Origin: Vibrio fluvialis
GTDB taxonomy: Bacteria > Pseudomonadota > Gammaproteobacteria > Enterobacterales > Vibrionaceae
Reading direction: 5' to 3'
NCBI RefSeq assembly: GCF_900460245.1
Contig: NZ_UHIP01000002.1
Coordinates: forward strand, 62,001-126,000
Length of the DNA stretch: 64,000 bases
Each line of letters starts with the position of its first letter. Positions within the stretch are counted from its first letter, which is position 1. A model generated the notes under the pieces. That model was not told the origin of the DNA. It did not search any database and saw only the letters and a list, made by a program, of their open reading frames with translations. Made by a program: the position numbers and the translations under genes. Positions 25,864 to 34,116 of this stretch are shown one piece after another.

Positions 25864-27072
25864 TTAACCGATGAGGTTCACCGCGCTGGCCTTATGTTCG
25901 GGGGCCAGATGCGCATAGCGCAGCGTCATTTTTAAATCCGCATGACCCAACAGCTCACGAACCACGTTCAAATCCGCTTCTTTCATCACCAACTTACTGG
26001 CGAAGTGGTGGCGCAAGTCGTGAAAACGGAAGTTCTCGATCCCCGCCTCTTTGAGTAACGACTCCCACTGGTATTGATAGGAGTCGAGCGGCTTGCCATT
26101 TCGCTCAAACACCAATTCGGTATCCGGATTTTGCTCATGCCAAGCCTGTAACATGGTATACACCGTGTTATTGAGTGGAATGGTGCGTTTGTTTTTCGAT
26201 TTGGCATTCTCAGAGCGAATGGTCAAATACCTGTCTTCCATGTTGATGTGTGACCACTTAAGCGACAACATTTCGCCTTTGCGCATACCTGTATTGAGTG
26301 CCAGTACAATCAACGGCTCTAAGAAATCCACATAGCGCTGTGACACTAGCCTTTGGGCGCGCTTACCATACCTTTGCAATGCTTCGTCTTTTAAACGCAC
26401 ATCACGCGCATTCAGGCTATCCAGCAAGGCCGCTTCTTCACTCACCGACAGGTAACGAATCCGCTTGTTATCAATGCGAGGGATTTTCACATTATCAAGA
26501 GAGTGAGAATCGATAAAACCCCACTCCACCGCTCGATTAAATACCGCTCTTAAGCGGTTATAGGCATAGGAAATAGTGGCGGGGGCGCGACCTGCTTTGC
26601 TTCGTTCGGCCACCCACTGCTGAATGTCCCAAGCGGTAATATCGACCAGTGGCTTAGTGGATAAATGTTTGAAGTTGCTTTGAATGCACATCAACGACTT
26701 TTGCGCCGTTTTTGCATTAATCGACATGAGATAGGCGGAATAATGTTCCTCTAGGAATTTACTCAGTGTCAGGCTGTTGCGCTGCTCTCGCTTTTTGGCT
26801 TCATGGCGAGTGACTTGAACATCTTCCCCTGCCGCGACTTGCCCTGCTTTTTCTTTGGCTAAGTCTCGCGCTTGCGCTGGCGTTAAAGCATTAGCTGAAC
26901 CGAGCAAGAAATTGCGCTGCTTACCGTGAATTCGATAGTAGAGGTAATACTTAACCACCCCTTTGGGGGAAATCCGCGCATGAAATCCGCTGATTTCCGT
27001 GTCGTTCAATCGCTCGTCCGCGATGGTGAGATTTTTGATAGAGCTGGCGGTAATTTTCTGCTTGATAGCCAT
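25864..27072 (-). CDS. P4-like tyrosine integrase of the element
   Basis: A 402-residue site-specific recombinase. Residues 1-90 are the arm-binding (DUF4102-like) domain, about 100-190 the SAM-like core-binding domain, and 205-395 the catalytic domain with R264 (TGMRKGE), H351-x-x-R354 (HDLRHHF), H377 (LLGHADL) and Y386 (TLRYAH). All catalytic residues are present. It lies next to the right junction of the element, as expected. It is not an IntI integron integrase: the IntI-specific insertion is missing and the N-terminal arm domain is P4-like. Confidence 0.93.
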   Translation of the reverse strand: MAIKQKITASSIKNLTIADERLNDTEISGFHARISPKGVVKYYLYYRIHGKQRNFLLGSANALTPAQARDLAKEKAGQVAAGEDVQVTRHEAKKREQRNSLTLSKFLEEHYSAYLMSINAKTAQKSLMCIQSNFKHLSTKPLVDITAWDIQQWVAERSKAGRAPATISYAYNRLRAVFNRAVEWGFIDSHSLDNVKIPRIDNKRIRYLSVSEEAALLDSLNARDVRLKDEALQRYGKRAQRLVSQRYVDFLEPLIVLALNTGMRKGEMLSLKWSHINMEDRYLTIRSENAKSKNKRTIPLNNTVYTMLQAWHEQNPDTELVFERNGKPLDSYQYQWESLLKEAGIENFRFHDLRHHFASKLVMKEADLNVVRELLGHADLKMTLRYAHLAPEHKASAVNLIG

Positions 27073-27236
27073 GACACGGATTCCCTGTGTAGCGATTATG
27101 TAGCAGAATTATTGTATACACAGGCATTTAAATGAACAACAATAAACAACCAATCAATAGTTAAGACATTGATTTAGATTACATTAAATATCTTTTCTGT
27201 TCTTTGTTGTTTACCGAGTAACACACGCCAATCCCA

Positions 27237-27353
27237 GCGTTAAGGGGTAATTGCCGTATAAACCAACCTCCCGCAGACCACTTTCCCCCCCCAAACTCAC
27301 TGCAAACTAAAAATGCCACGCGGCATGAATCCCTCTTGAACGCTTTGTTATTC
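27237..27353 (-). repeat. Right part of the interrupted integron attC (attR of the element)
   Basis: GCGTTAAGGGGTAATTGCCG at the left, and GCCACGCGGCATGAATCC then CTCTTGAACGCTTTGTTAT at the right, are attC arms of the same type as at 15057. The expected outermost bases (ATAACGCC) are replaced by element sequence. The stop codon of the next cassette gene lies at its right end. Confidence 0.78.
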
Positions 27354-27695
27354 GCTTGTTCCACGGTTCAATCTGCCTATTGCAGCACGTAATTTGGTCA
27401 CTTTAAGCTCTGTGAGTATCACTATGACGAAACTCAACACAGAAAATGTTACTAGGACAAAGTCTAATAAATTACCGCCACTAGCTTGATTGATGCCGTA
27501 TAAACCAAACAGCAAAAAGAAACTAGCTAATATCGATAGTACTGTGTCATTCGTTTTAATTTTGTACTTATCGGCAGCTATATCTTTGCTTATTGATACA
27601 AAATTCGAAAGCCCTTCGAGCTTAACTACAATTTTGCTGTTTCTAAGCTTGGCGTTGAAACCATCGCTCTGTAATACCCCTACTAAATCATCCAT
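27348..27695 (-). CDS. Integron cassette gene: small membrane protein
   Basis: A protein of about 115 residues with an N-terminal alpha/beta soluble part (MDDLVGVLQSDGFNAKLRNS onward to about 55) and two closely spaced membrane helices (ILASFFLLFGLYGI and LDFVLVTFSVLSFVIVIL). I do not recognise a family. The ATG at 27695 has GGAG nine bases upstream; an ATG at 27710 is also in frame. The stop lies inside the attC to the left. It is one cassette of the minus-strand array. Confidence 0.65.
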   Translation of the reverse strand: MDDLVGVLQSDGFNAKLRNSKIVVKLEGLSNFVSISKDIAADKYKIKTNDTVLSILASFFLLFGLYGINQASGGNLLDFVLVTFSVLSFVIVILTELKVTKLRAAIGRLNRGTSE

Positions 27696-27720
27696 AATTG
27701 CTGTCTCCATTTCTATTTTG

Positions 27721-27848
27721 GCGCATAACGCCCGCTTAAGTGGTGAGCAACACTACCACGAAACTTGCTTATTGCACCGTAAACACAAAAGCCAATTAAA
27801 ACCAAAACCGCCGAGCGTTGCGAATCCGTCTTAAAGCGTTTGTTATGT
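27721..27848 (-). repeat. Integron attC site
   Basis: GCGCATAACGCCCGCTTAAG at the left and GCGTTGCGAATCCG then TCTTAAAGCGTTTGTTATG at the right, with CCGTAAACACAAAAGCC in the middle. It has the same layout as the other attC sites of the array. The stop codon of the 260-residue cassette gene lies in it. Confidence 0.85.
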
Positions 27849-28601
27849 GCCTTTATCTGCTATATGTGTAAAGTACACATTTATAACTGCGGAAATAAAC
27901 AATAGAAATGCGATGGTTTGCTGAATGCGAGCCATCCTAATACTGTCACGGTGCTTTCGTTCCTCTCTTTGATATGCCGAAAGTGTATTCAGAGCCTGTG
28001 GGTTCACAGTTATGTTAGACAGATAGAGAACTTCATCTTTAAAACTAACATCTCCACTTTCTTGTAAGGCTAATAGTTTCCAGCGCAAGTCCATGTTATG
28101 GGTATAGTCAGTTCTTTTTTCCGAGCTGTTCCCATAGATTTCACGCTTTAGTGCATAGAAATTGACTTCATTTGACGCATCTCTATGTTTCAGAACCACA
28201 CTTAATAATTCAAATTTTTCGTAATAACTAATCGTTTTTTTATCTCGACTTTGTTCGAAAAACCACTTAACACGATTAATACCAAGCACATTATAAATAT
28301 AAGCACTAAGCAACGTTGTATACTCTAATTGCCATAAGCGATAATGATGTTTAATCAACAAGTCGTATTGAGACAGCTGAGAGAACGGTATCTTGTGAGT
28401 TTCAGCATCATCACTGTCAGGGTCTGGATAATGGAAAGTTAGGACATTTTCACCTTCAATTGATTCCAGATAATATTTCTTCGAATCCTTAGTCCAGATA
28501 AAGTACATATCGTTATTTTCCAATGACGATTTAGAGCCAAGATAAACCCGTTCTCTAGCTTTAAATTTAACTAAAGACTTTAGCAAAAATTTTTTGAACA
28601 T
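27843..28601 (-). CDS. Integron cassette gene: tail-anchored protein of unknown function
   Basis: A protein of about 252 residues, soluble for most of its length, with one C-terminal membrane helix (IAFLLFISAVINVYF) just before the end. This is a tail-anchored or SLATT-like layout, but I do not recognise a family. The ATG at 28601 is chosen for its strong AAGGAG upstream; the frame is open for eight more codons. It is low in G+C compared with neighbours and is the right-most cassette of the array. Confidence 0.65.
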   Translation of the reverse strand: MFKKFLLKSLVKFKARERVYLGSKSSLENNDMYFIWTKDSKKYYLESIEGENVLTFHYPDPDSDDAETHKIPFSQLSQYDLLIKHHYRLWQLEYTTLLSAYIYNVLGINRVKWFFEQSRDKKTISYYEKFELLSVVLKHRDASNEVNFYALKREIYGNSSEKRTDYTHNMDLRWKLLALQESGDVSFKDEVLYLSNITVNPQALNTLSAYQREERKHRDSIRMARIQQTIAFLLFISAVINVYFTHIADKGT

Positions 28602-28640
28602 AGTTCTCCTTTGACGCTTTGGCACATAACAGCTTATTCG

Positions 28641-28756
28641 TGCGCATGCGCGTTTACCTTGTTGGACCAGTGAAAACGCCCACAGTTAACTATTTGTATG
28701 TAATGAACTTATCAGCATTTTGCTAAATTCACCATCTGGAAAAACGCGCATGTGCG
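28641..28756. repeat. Inverted repeat pair (15 bp arms, about 86 bp apart)
   Basis: TGCGCATGCGCGTTT (28641-28655) is matched in inverse by AAACGCGCATGTGCG (28742-28756), with 13 of 15 positions agreeing. Each arm is itself nearly palindromic around GCGCATGCGC. It could be a tiny non-autonomous element or a protein-binding pair. Confidence 0.55.
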
Positions 28757-28936
28757 TTTCCCAAACCTATTATCTACCCCATAGGTTTTATAATTGCATG
28801 ATTTTAATAAAATTTTCTCATATTGAAATGTGAAAACACGCACGAAGTTGGGATGTGATCGTCATGATTTCAATATGACTGTATGCCGGTCCAGCTTTTA
28901 GGCATTTCAAAGAATTGCAAAATTTAAGTAAATTGG

Positions 28937-29053
28937 ATGAAAACTCCTAGGCGAGAAAGTCTGGGTTTGACTGCGCCACAGACAATGGGTCAACTCGCTT
29001 TGGGGCATAACCAAGCCAACACTAACCTCGCTATCTTAGGGCAACAAAAATGA
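28937..29053 (+). CDS. Doubtful 38-residue open frame
   Basis: ATG at 28937 to TGA at 29051-29053 encodes a short polar peptide containing LGLTAPQTMGQLALGHNQAN. No good ribosome-binding site is present. It may be a decayed piece of a larger gene. I do not recognise it. Confidence 0.2.
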   Translation: MKTPRRESLGLTAPQTMGQLALGHNQANTNLAILGQQK

Positions 29054-29131
29054 GTTGCAGAAGCCGATGTAGTGAGTAATCGATGTGTCGCCACGCGCGT
29101 ACTTTGCGATGGCCTATTCAACACCAAGAAT

Positions 29132-29158
29132 AAAAAAAGCGAACCCGAAGGTTCGCTT
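29132..29158 (-). terminator. Terminator of ackA
   Basis: On the minus strand AAGCGAACC-TTCG-GGTTCGCTT is followed by a run of T. It lies 33 bp after the ackA stop. A diverged copy is at 14367-14394. Confidence 0.9.
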
Positions 29159-29191
29159 AAGCATCGTCAGAGTGTGGAGCAAACTAAACGA

Positions 29192-30385
29192 TTACAACAT
29201 CGCGACTGATTGTTGAGCAATCACGAATTCTTCATTGGTTGGAATGACCATAGCGATAGCGTTCATCATATCGGACTTCGCGACAATACCGGCATTACCA
29301 AAACGTGCGTCTTCGTTGCCTTTTGCATCTTCAACGAAACCGAACACGGATAGATAGTTCAGGATTTCGCGGCGGATTGGCAGCGAGTTCTCACCGATGC
29401 CCCCAGTGAAAATGATGCCATCCACACGACCCAGCGGGATCATGTAAGAGGCAATGTATTTCGCAACGCGGTAGGTAAACACTTCAAACGCCAGTTTCGC
29501 GCCTTCGTGCCCCTGTTCCATCGCTTCCAGAACGCCACGCGCATCAGAAGTCAGGCCAGATACACCAAGGAAACCCGATTTTTTGTAGAGCGTTTCGAAC
29601 ACTTGTTCTTTGGTCCAGCCTTTCTTAAGCAGGAACTCGATGATGCCAGGGTCGATGTCGCCAGAACGGGTACCCATCATCAGGCCAGCTTGTGGGGTGA
29701 AGCCCATCGAGGTATCAACACTCTGACCATCGCGGATGGCACAAACTGACGCACCGTTGCCCAGGTGAACTGAAATCACGTTGGTGTCGTTGACGTCTTT
29801 GCCGAGCATCTTGGCGGCTTCGCGGCTTACGTAGTAGTGGCTGGTACCATGGAAACCGTAACGGCGGATAGCGTACTGTTTGTACAGTTCAGTCGGGATT
29901 GCACCGCTGTACGCTTTTTTCGGCATGGTTTGGTGGAATGCGGTATCGAACACAGCAAACTGTGGCAGCGTCGGGAATGCTTTAACCGCAGCACGGATAC
30001 CTTTCACGTGTGCCGGGTTGTGCAACGGCGCCAGGTCAGCCAGTTGTTCAATTTCGTCGATTACGTTGTCGTCAATGCGCACGGTGGACGTGAAGTGCTC
30101 ACCACCGTGAACGATACGGTGACCTACAGCCACGATGTCGTTGGTAAAGCCAAGGGTATCAACCAGTTTTACAATGCGGTCTACCGCGTACTGGTGATGG
30201 TTTTCTGGGGTACTAATGGCTTCTTCGGTTTTCTGACCCTGATATTTCCAGCTGATGACCGCTTCCGGCAAACCAAAACATTCGCCAAGACCCGACACCA
30301 AAGCATCACCGCTCTTTGAATCAATGACTGCGAATTTAAGTGAGGAGCTACCTGAGTTGATGACCAACACATACGAGTTCGACAT
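29192..30385 (-). CDS. ackA: Acetate kinase
   Basis: A 397-residue ASKHA-fold kinase that interconverts acetate + ATP and acetyl phosphate. LVINSGSSSLKFAV at the start is the phosphate-1 motif. HRIVHGG is the conserved substrate loop, FDTAFHQTMP contains the catalytic aspartate, GTSHYYVS is the second phosphate motif and IIFTGGIGEN the adenosine motif. Length is standard. It has no pta next to it, which is usual for the second acetate kinase of vibrios. Its 3' end is duplicated in decayed form at 14367-14433. Confidence 0.97.
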   Translation of the reverse strand: MSNSYVLVINSGSSSLKFAVIDSKSGDALVSGLGECFGLPEAVISWKYQGQKTEEAISTPENHHQYAVDRIVKLVDTLGFTNDIVAVGHRIVHGGEHFTSTVRIDDNVIDEIEQLADLAPLHNPAHVKGIRAAVKAFPTLPQFAVFDTAFHQTMPKKAYSGAIPTELYKQYAIRRYGFHGTSHYYVSREAAKMLGKDVNDTNVISVHLGNGASVCAIRDGQSVDTSMGFTPQAGLMMGTRSGDIDPGIIEFLLKKGWTKEQVFETLYKKSGFLGVSGLTSDARGVLEAMEQGHEGAKLAFEVFTYRVAKYIASYMIPLGRVDGIIFTGGIGENSLPIRREILNYLSVFGFVEDAKGNEDARFGNAGIVAKSDMMNAIAMVIPTNEEFVIAQQSVAML

Positions 30386-30582
30386 GGGGTTGTATCCTGT
30401 TTCCGACTGAGAGTTCGAAGCCTGCGCTTCTCCATTTACAGACTCCCATTATTCAATAATTTTTGAATCTTTCAACTTTGTTTTAGTCTTTTATGTGATG
30501 GAAACGTTTTTTTGTTGATCTTTGACAATGATTGATTTTTTTTGAGGTTGGAAATATTTCCATCAATCACAGTTCAGTGAAT

Positions 30583-30614
30583 AAAAAAGAGCTCCGTCAT
30601 TGCTGAAGGAGCCC
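30583..30614 (-). terminator. Terminator of the vctA-DUF2218 unit
   Basis: On the minus strand GGGCTCC pairs with GGAGCTC around TTCAGCAATGAC and is followed by TTTTTTATT. It lies 47 bp after the DUF2218 stop. Confidence 0.85.
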
Positions 30615-30660
30615 TTGTTGCCTAGCTTAGCTGATGTTGTTATGAATAATATTTTGTATT

Positions 30661-30963
30661 TTATGCAACCAGAATCTCATTCCAGTCGAGTGTGATCGGT
30701 TCACGACGCGCGAACATGACAATGTGTTCATTGATGATCGACTGCTGCACGGCGACTTTCTCGGCACTGTCACTCTGGCAGACGAAGATCAGGCGCTGCT
30801 GTTCATCATCAAGTGAAAGCGTTGTCACACCGGATGGAAATTCCACGCGGCCTTGTACTTCATCCCAGCTGGCCGGCACTTTACGGGCAAAGTGACGACA
30901 CAAGGTGACAAGGTATTTGGCGACATGTTCAGAACGTAATTCGGCTTTAGATTGGTATTGCAT
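30661..30963 (-). CDS. DUF2218-family protein in the siderophore receptor operon
   Basis: A 100-residue cytoplasmic protein of the DUF2218 family: AYLVTLCRHFARKVP-like opening, then a beta-rich segment (RVEFPSGVTTLSLDDEQQRL) and a helical end with HIVMFARREPITLDW. The family is often found next to catechol siderophore genes, and a role in siderophore breakdown or heme/iron handling is guessed at but unproven as far as I know. It starts 42 bp after the receptor gene in the same direction and shares its terminator, so it should be expressed under iron limitation. Confidence 0.8.
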   Translation of the reverse strand: MQYQSKAELRSEHVAKYLVTLCRHFARKVPASWDEVQGRVEFPSGVTTLSLDDEQQRLIFVCQSDSAEKVAVQQSIINEHIVMFARREPITLDWNEILVA

Positions 30964-31005
30964 AAAATATCCTTGATGTTGCCCGCCTCGCAGCGGGCAA
31001 AAGGG

Positions 31006-32997
31006 TTAGAACTGGTAAGATGCGGAAATCTTGAAGCTGCGACCCGGTTCGTAATCATCCATGGCACCTGCGCGGGCATTCGCGCCAGTGCGTGATGCGT
31101 GTGATACGTACAGTTCGTCAAAGATGTTGTCGATACCGAAGGTTACCGTCAGGTCAGGCACGGCGTAAGGCATCCACTGCGCATACAGGTTGTGCGTGTC
31201 ATACCCTTCTTTCTTATCGCTGTTCTCTTCCACATTGGTTTCATCCAGCACCACGATTGACGTCCAGCCAAACAAGGTATCGATTGAATCCACGTGATAG
31301 CCCAGGTTCAGAGCAATGCTGTCGCCCATGTCGGCGCTGCGGCCGTTGGCATCCAGCATCGGACCGCCGGTTGATTTGTCTTCGGTGTCTGAACGTGAGT
31401 AAGACAGGCGAGAGCTGAACGCTTGGTATGCGTAGGTCGCACTCACTTCAAAACCTTTAATCACTACATCACCTGTATTTTCAAAGCGATAGCCGTCTAC
31501 CGCGCTATCCCAGGTTTGCATAATGTAATCGTCGATTTCGGTGCGGAATACCGTCAGGTTCGCAGCCACAAAGTGATCATCAATGCGCTTGTCAAAGCGT
31601 ACACCACCCTGAGTGTTCAGACCGGTTTCTGCTTTGATGTCATCCGCCAAATAAGATGTCTGTTGATACATCACGAAGGTTTCCAACAGCTCAGGCGCTT
31701 TAAACAGCGAGCGAGCATTGGCAAACAGCGTCCAGTCTGAATTCACTGCCCATTCGGTGCCCAGAGACCAGGTCACGTCATCGAAGTTGTTGGTTTCATT
31801 CACCGCTTTGCGCTTCACGTCGTCGTAACGCAGACCAGCGGTAATGTTCCAGCTCTCGGTCAGTGACAGGGTGTTCTCAGCAAAAATAGCGTTCGACAGG
31901 CGAGATTCATCCATGTAAGACGAACCGGCGTAAGAGCTCTTACTGGTTTGATCGACGACATCGGCACCGTAGACCACGCGGTTGTCCAGGTTCAGCAATT
32001 GGTAATCCGACTGGAACTTCGCGTTCAGACCCACGTTACGGTTGGTCGCCGTATTGGTATCTTTCGGACGCGGCCAACGACCGGTCACTTTGCTTTCGTC
32101 ACGTTCGATTTCGGTTTCGCTGCTGTAAAGCGTTACCGTACCGCTGTGTTTCTCTTTGGTCAGTTTGTATGATGCAGTGACAGTGTCACGGTTGTATTTG
32201 GTTGGCAGCAGGTCATCAGCAGTCAGGTTGGTGTTCGCTGAACCGTTCATGTCCGGGCGCGGGCTGTAATCGCCTTCATCGCGATACAGGTCATACGCCA
32301 GTTGGAAACGGTGGCCGGCCGCTGGTTCATAACCCACTTTACCCAGAATATTGTAGGTATCGCCTTTAACGCCAAAGGTTTCATCGCCATTGCCGTCTTC
32401 AAAATTGTCACGAGCAATGCCTTGTGCGTACAACATGGCATCAACATCGTCGCTCAGCTGACCATAAACGGTTACCGAACCTTGCTCGCTGGCGTTCGAG
32501 TTGTAGCCGCCAAAAACGCGTACACCGAATTGTTCGTCACCGCGCAGCAGATCTTTCGCGTTCTTGGTTTCAAAATACACCGCACCGCCAAGACCACTTT
32601 GCGTCACCGAGTTGTTACCAACCTGAATATCGGCCGATTTCAGAATGTCTGGGTTAAGAGTCAGGTTGCCGATGTGGTGGAACATGTTGGCGTGTTGTGA
32701 AGCACCATCAAGACTAATATCCAGGTCCGTTTCGTTCAGACCACGAATGTTGATACGCTGGTTGACTGAATGTGTGCCGCCGACATCCACACCAGGAATA
32801 TCACGCAGCAGGTCGGACATATGGTCAGCCTGCTTAACTGACAGATCATCCGTACCCAGAGATTCTGAGCTACTGGACACTTTGGTTCCCCACACCACAA
32901 CATTGTCGGTCTGAGTCTCTTCTTGCTGGGCAAAAGCCATATTGCTCAGCGCCGCACTGATCGCCAAACATACCACTGACTTGTGAATAGAACGCAT
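31006..32997 (-). CDS. vctA: TonB-dependent catechol siderophore receptor
   Basis: A 663-residue outer-membrane receptor. A signal peptide ends near SNMAFAQ (residue 24). A TonB-box-like DNVVVWGTK follows near residue 31. Next come a plug domain (MSDLLRDIPGVDVGG ... INIRGL) and a 22-strand barrel ending in the aromatic SYQF. In V. cholerae the receptor beside vctPDGC is VctA, which takes up enterobactin and vibriobactin-type catechols; the identical neighbourhood supports that name here. Sequence alone cannot rule out IrgA-like specificity. The gene starts near a Fur box shared with the divergent regulator. Confidence 0.88.
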   Translation of the reverse strand: MRSIHKSVVCLAISAALSNMAFAQQEETQTDNVVVWGTKVSSSSESLGTDDLSVKQADHMSDLLRDIPGVDVGGTHSVNQRINIRGLNETDLDISLDGASQHANMFHHIGNLTLNPDILKSADIQVGNNSVTQSGLGGAVYFETKNAKDLLRGDEQFGVRVFGGYNSNASEQGSVTVYGQLSDDVDAMLYAQGIARDNFEDGNGDETFGVKGDTYNILGKVGYEPAAGHRFQLAYDLYRDEGDYSPRPDMNGSANTNLTADDLLPTKYNRDTVTASYKLTKEKHSGTVTLYSSETEIERDESKVTGRWPRPKDTNTATNRNVGLNAKFQSDYQLLNLDNRVVYGADVVDQTSKSSYAGSSYMDESRLSNAIFAENTLSLTESWNITAGLRYDDVKRKAVNETNNFDDVTWSLGTEWAVNSDWTLFANARSLFKAPELLETFVMYQQTSYLADDIKAETGLNTQGGVRFDKRIDDHFVAANLTVFRTEIDDYIMQTWDSAVDGYRFENTGDVVIKGFEVSATYAYQAFSSRLSYSRSDTEDKSTGGPMLDANGRSADMGDSIALNLGYHVDSIDTLFGWTSIVVLDETNVEENSDKKEGYDTHNLYAQWMPYAVPDLTVTFGIDNIFDELYVSHASRTGANARAGAMDDYEPGRSFKISASYQF

Positions 32998-33031
32998 TTT
33001 CTTACATTCCTTATATTTTAGTTATGAAAAT

Positions 33032-33050
33032 ACAAATGATAATAATTCGC
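33032..33050. promoter_or_regulatory. Fur box between vctA and vctR
   Basis: ACAAATGATAATAATTCGC agrees with the 19-bp Fur consensus at 13 positions. It lies 35 bp before vctA and 46 bp before the divergent AraC-type gene, so iron should repress both. Confidence 0.78.
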
Positions 33051-33095
33051 AAGCATGGTAGAGTGACGCACTCAGAATGAGAAGATGAATAGGTT

Positions 33096-34109
33096 ATGCA
33101 AAATCGCATAACGCTTATGAGAAATAACCGTATGTCACTCAGTCAACGTCAGGAAATGATTCCGAAAAAGGTCACGATGACCCGAAAACTGCAGCAGGAT
33201 GATAAGCAGATTATTATTAGCCACGGCCAGCGACAGGCGGCCGCACTGGCAGAAGGATCGTACATCAATTACGCCAACGAAGGCGCATTTATGCTGCATG
33301 GCGGAATAAGCCACGAGCTGACGAACTCCAATGTGGTCGCCACGACGCCTGCATCGGTCATCATCACGCTGCTGCTTGAGGGCAGTTTGATTTTTGGCTA
33401 TGACGATTTGGAGTTTAATTTAGAGGCGAGCAAGCAGGCTCAGGGCGTGATTGTCAATTTCACTCAGCCAGCGAGCTTTCGCCGCCGTCTGCAAAAGGAC
33501 AATCACGTCGTTAAACTCAACATCATTCTGGATCAGGCGTGGCTGAGTAAACGCATTCGCAAGCCCTGCCCGCTAACGCAGTTTATCCAGCAAGACAAAG
33601 CGTTTTGCCATCTGACATTAAGTGAAGAGATGGTGAGCGGCGTACGCCGAATACTGGCAACGCCCAAACCGCAGACTCTGTTAGAAACCTTGCACCTTGA
33701 GCACGCCGCGATTGATTTGGTGCTCAAAACGGTTGAACAACTTGAGCCACTCAATCACGAACAAACGACCAGCGAGGCTCGCAGTTACTGTTCACAAATG
33801 GGACAGATCGTGCATTTTCTCGATCAGCACCTTTATGAGGAGTTATCGCTCGACGCATTGGCACAGCAAATGGCGATGAGCACGTCAAATCTGCAACGCA
33901 AATTCAAGCAGCAGATGGGCATGACGGTGGCGAACTATGTGCGCCAGCGACGCCTCAATAACGCGCGCCAGCAGTTGGAGCGGGGCTACGTCACCATTAC
34001 CGAAGCGGCGTATGAAGCGGGCTATCATCACCCGTCCAACTTTACCGCGGCATTTAAAAAAGCCTTTGGTCAATCACCGCAGGCTTTTATGGCAAAGCAA
34101 TCGGATTAA
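33096..34109 (+). CDS. vctR: AraC-family activator of the siderophore receptor
   Basis: A 337-residue regulator with an N-terminal ligand-binding part (about 1-225) and a C-terminal AraC DNA-binding domain (about 235-335). The latter is seen in LSLDALAQQMAMSTSNLQRKF and ITEAAYEAGYHHPSNFTAAFKKAFGQSPQAF. It resembles PchR/IrgB-type activators that need a ferri-siderophore. It is divergent from the receptor gene across a Fur box, the arrangement known for vctR-vctA. The ATG at 33096 is used; a second in-frame ATG at 33132 is also possible. Confidence 0.85.
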   Translation: MQNRITLMRNNRMSLSQRQEMIPKKVTMTRKLQQDDKQIIISHGQRQAAALAEGSYINYANEGAFMLHGGISHELTNSNVVATTPASVIITLLLEGSLIFGYDDLEFNLEASKQAQGVIVNFTQPASFRRRLQKDNHVVKLNIILDQAWLSKRIRKPCPLTQFIQQDKAFCHLTLSEEMVSGVRRILATPKPQTLLETLHLEHAAIDLVLKTVEQLEPLNHEQTTSEARSYCSQMGQIVHFLDQHLYEELSLDALAQQMAMSTSNLQRKFKQQMGMTVANYVRQRRLNNARQQLERGYVTITEAAYEAGYHHPSNFTAAFKKAFGQSPQAFMAKQSD

Positions 34110-34116
34110 TCGGGCA

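Larger units (their letters stand above)
16202..27245. mobile_element. Integrative element inserted in an integron attC (carries Detocs operon)
   Basis: About 11 kb bounded by GCGTTAAGG direct repeats inside one attC. All its own genes run leftward. In transcription order they are a P4-like tyrosine integrase next to the right junction, an AlpA-like regulator, a small regulator-like gene split by an IS, a phage gpA-like replication endonuclease, a membrane Mrr-like nuclease, and a three-gene Detocs-type operon. There are no capsid or packaging genes, so it resembles a phage satellite or a replicating integrative element. The cargo end (16200-21125) is clearly more AT-rich than the chromosome. 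Confidence 0.78.
28629..29131. other. Right edge of the accessory block: decayed, mostly non-coding
   Basis: About 500 bp between the last cassette and the ackA terminator. It begins like a cassette boundary (GGCACATAAC at 28621-28630) but then departs from attC sequence. It contains the inverted repeat at 28641-28756 and a doubtful 38-codon frame. No integron integrase or attI is seen. Confidence 0.55.

Noticed and set aside
25864..27072. Tyrosine recombinase as a possible integron integrase
   Set aside because: It has a P4-like arm-binding domain and lacks the IntI-specific insertion, and lies at the end of the inserted element, not at the end of the cassette array.
16258..27180. TTGATTTAGA repeated near both ends of the element as the attachment core
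   Set aside because: Only 10 bp, AT-rich and at unequal distances from the ends; the GCGTTAAGG pair rebuilds a normal attC and is a better core.
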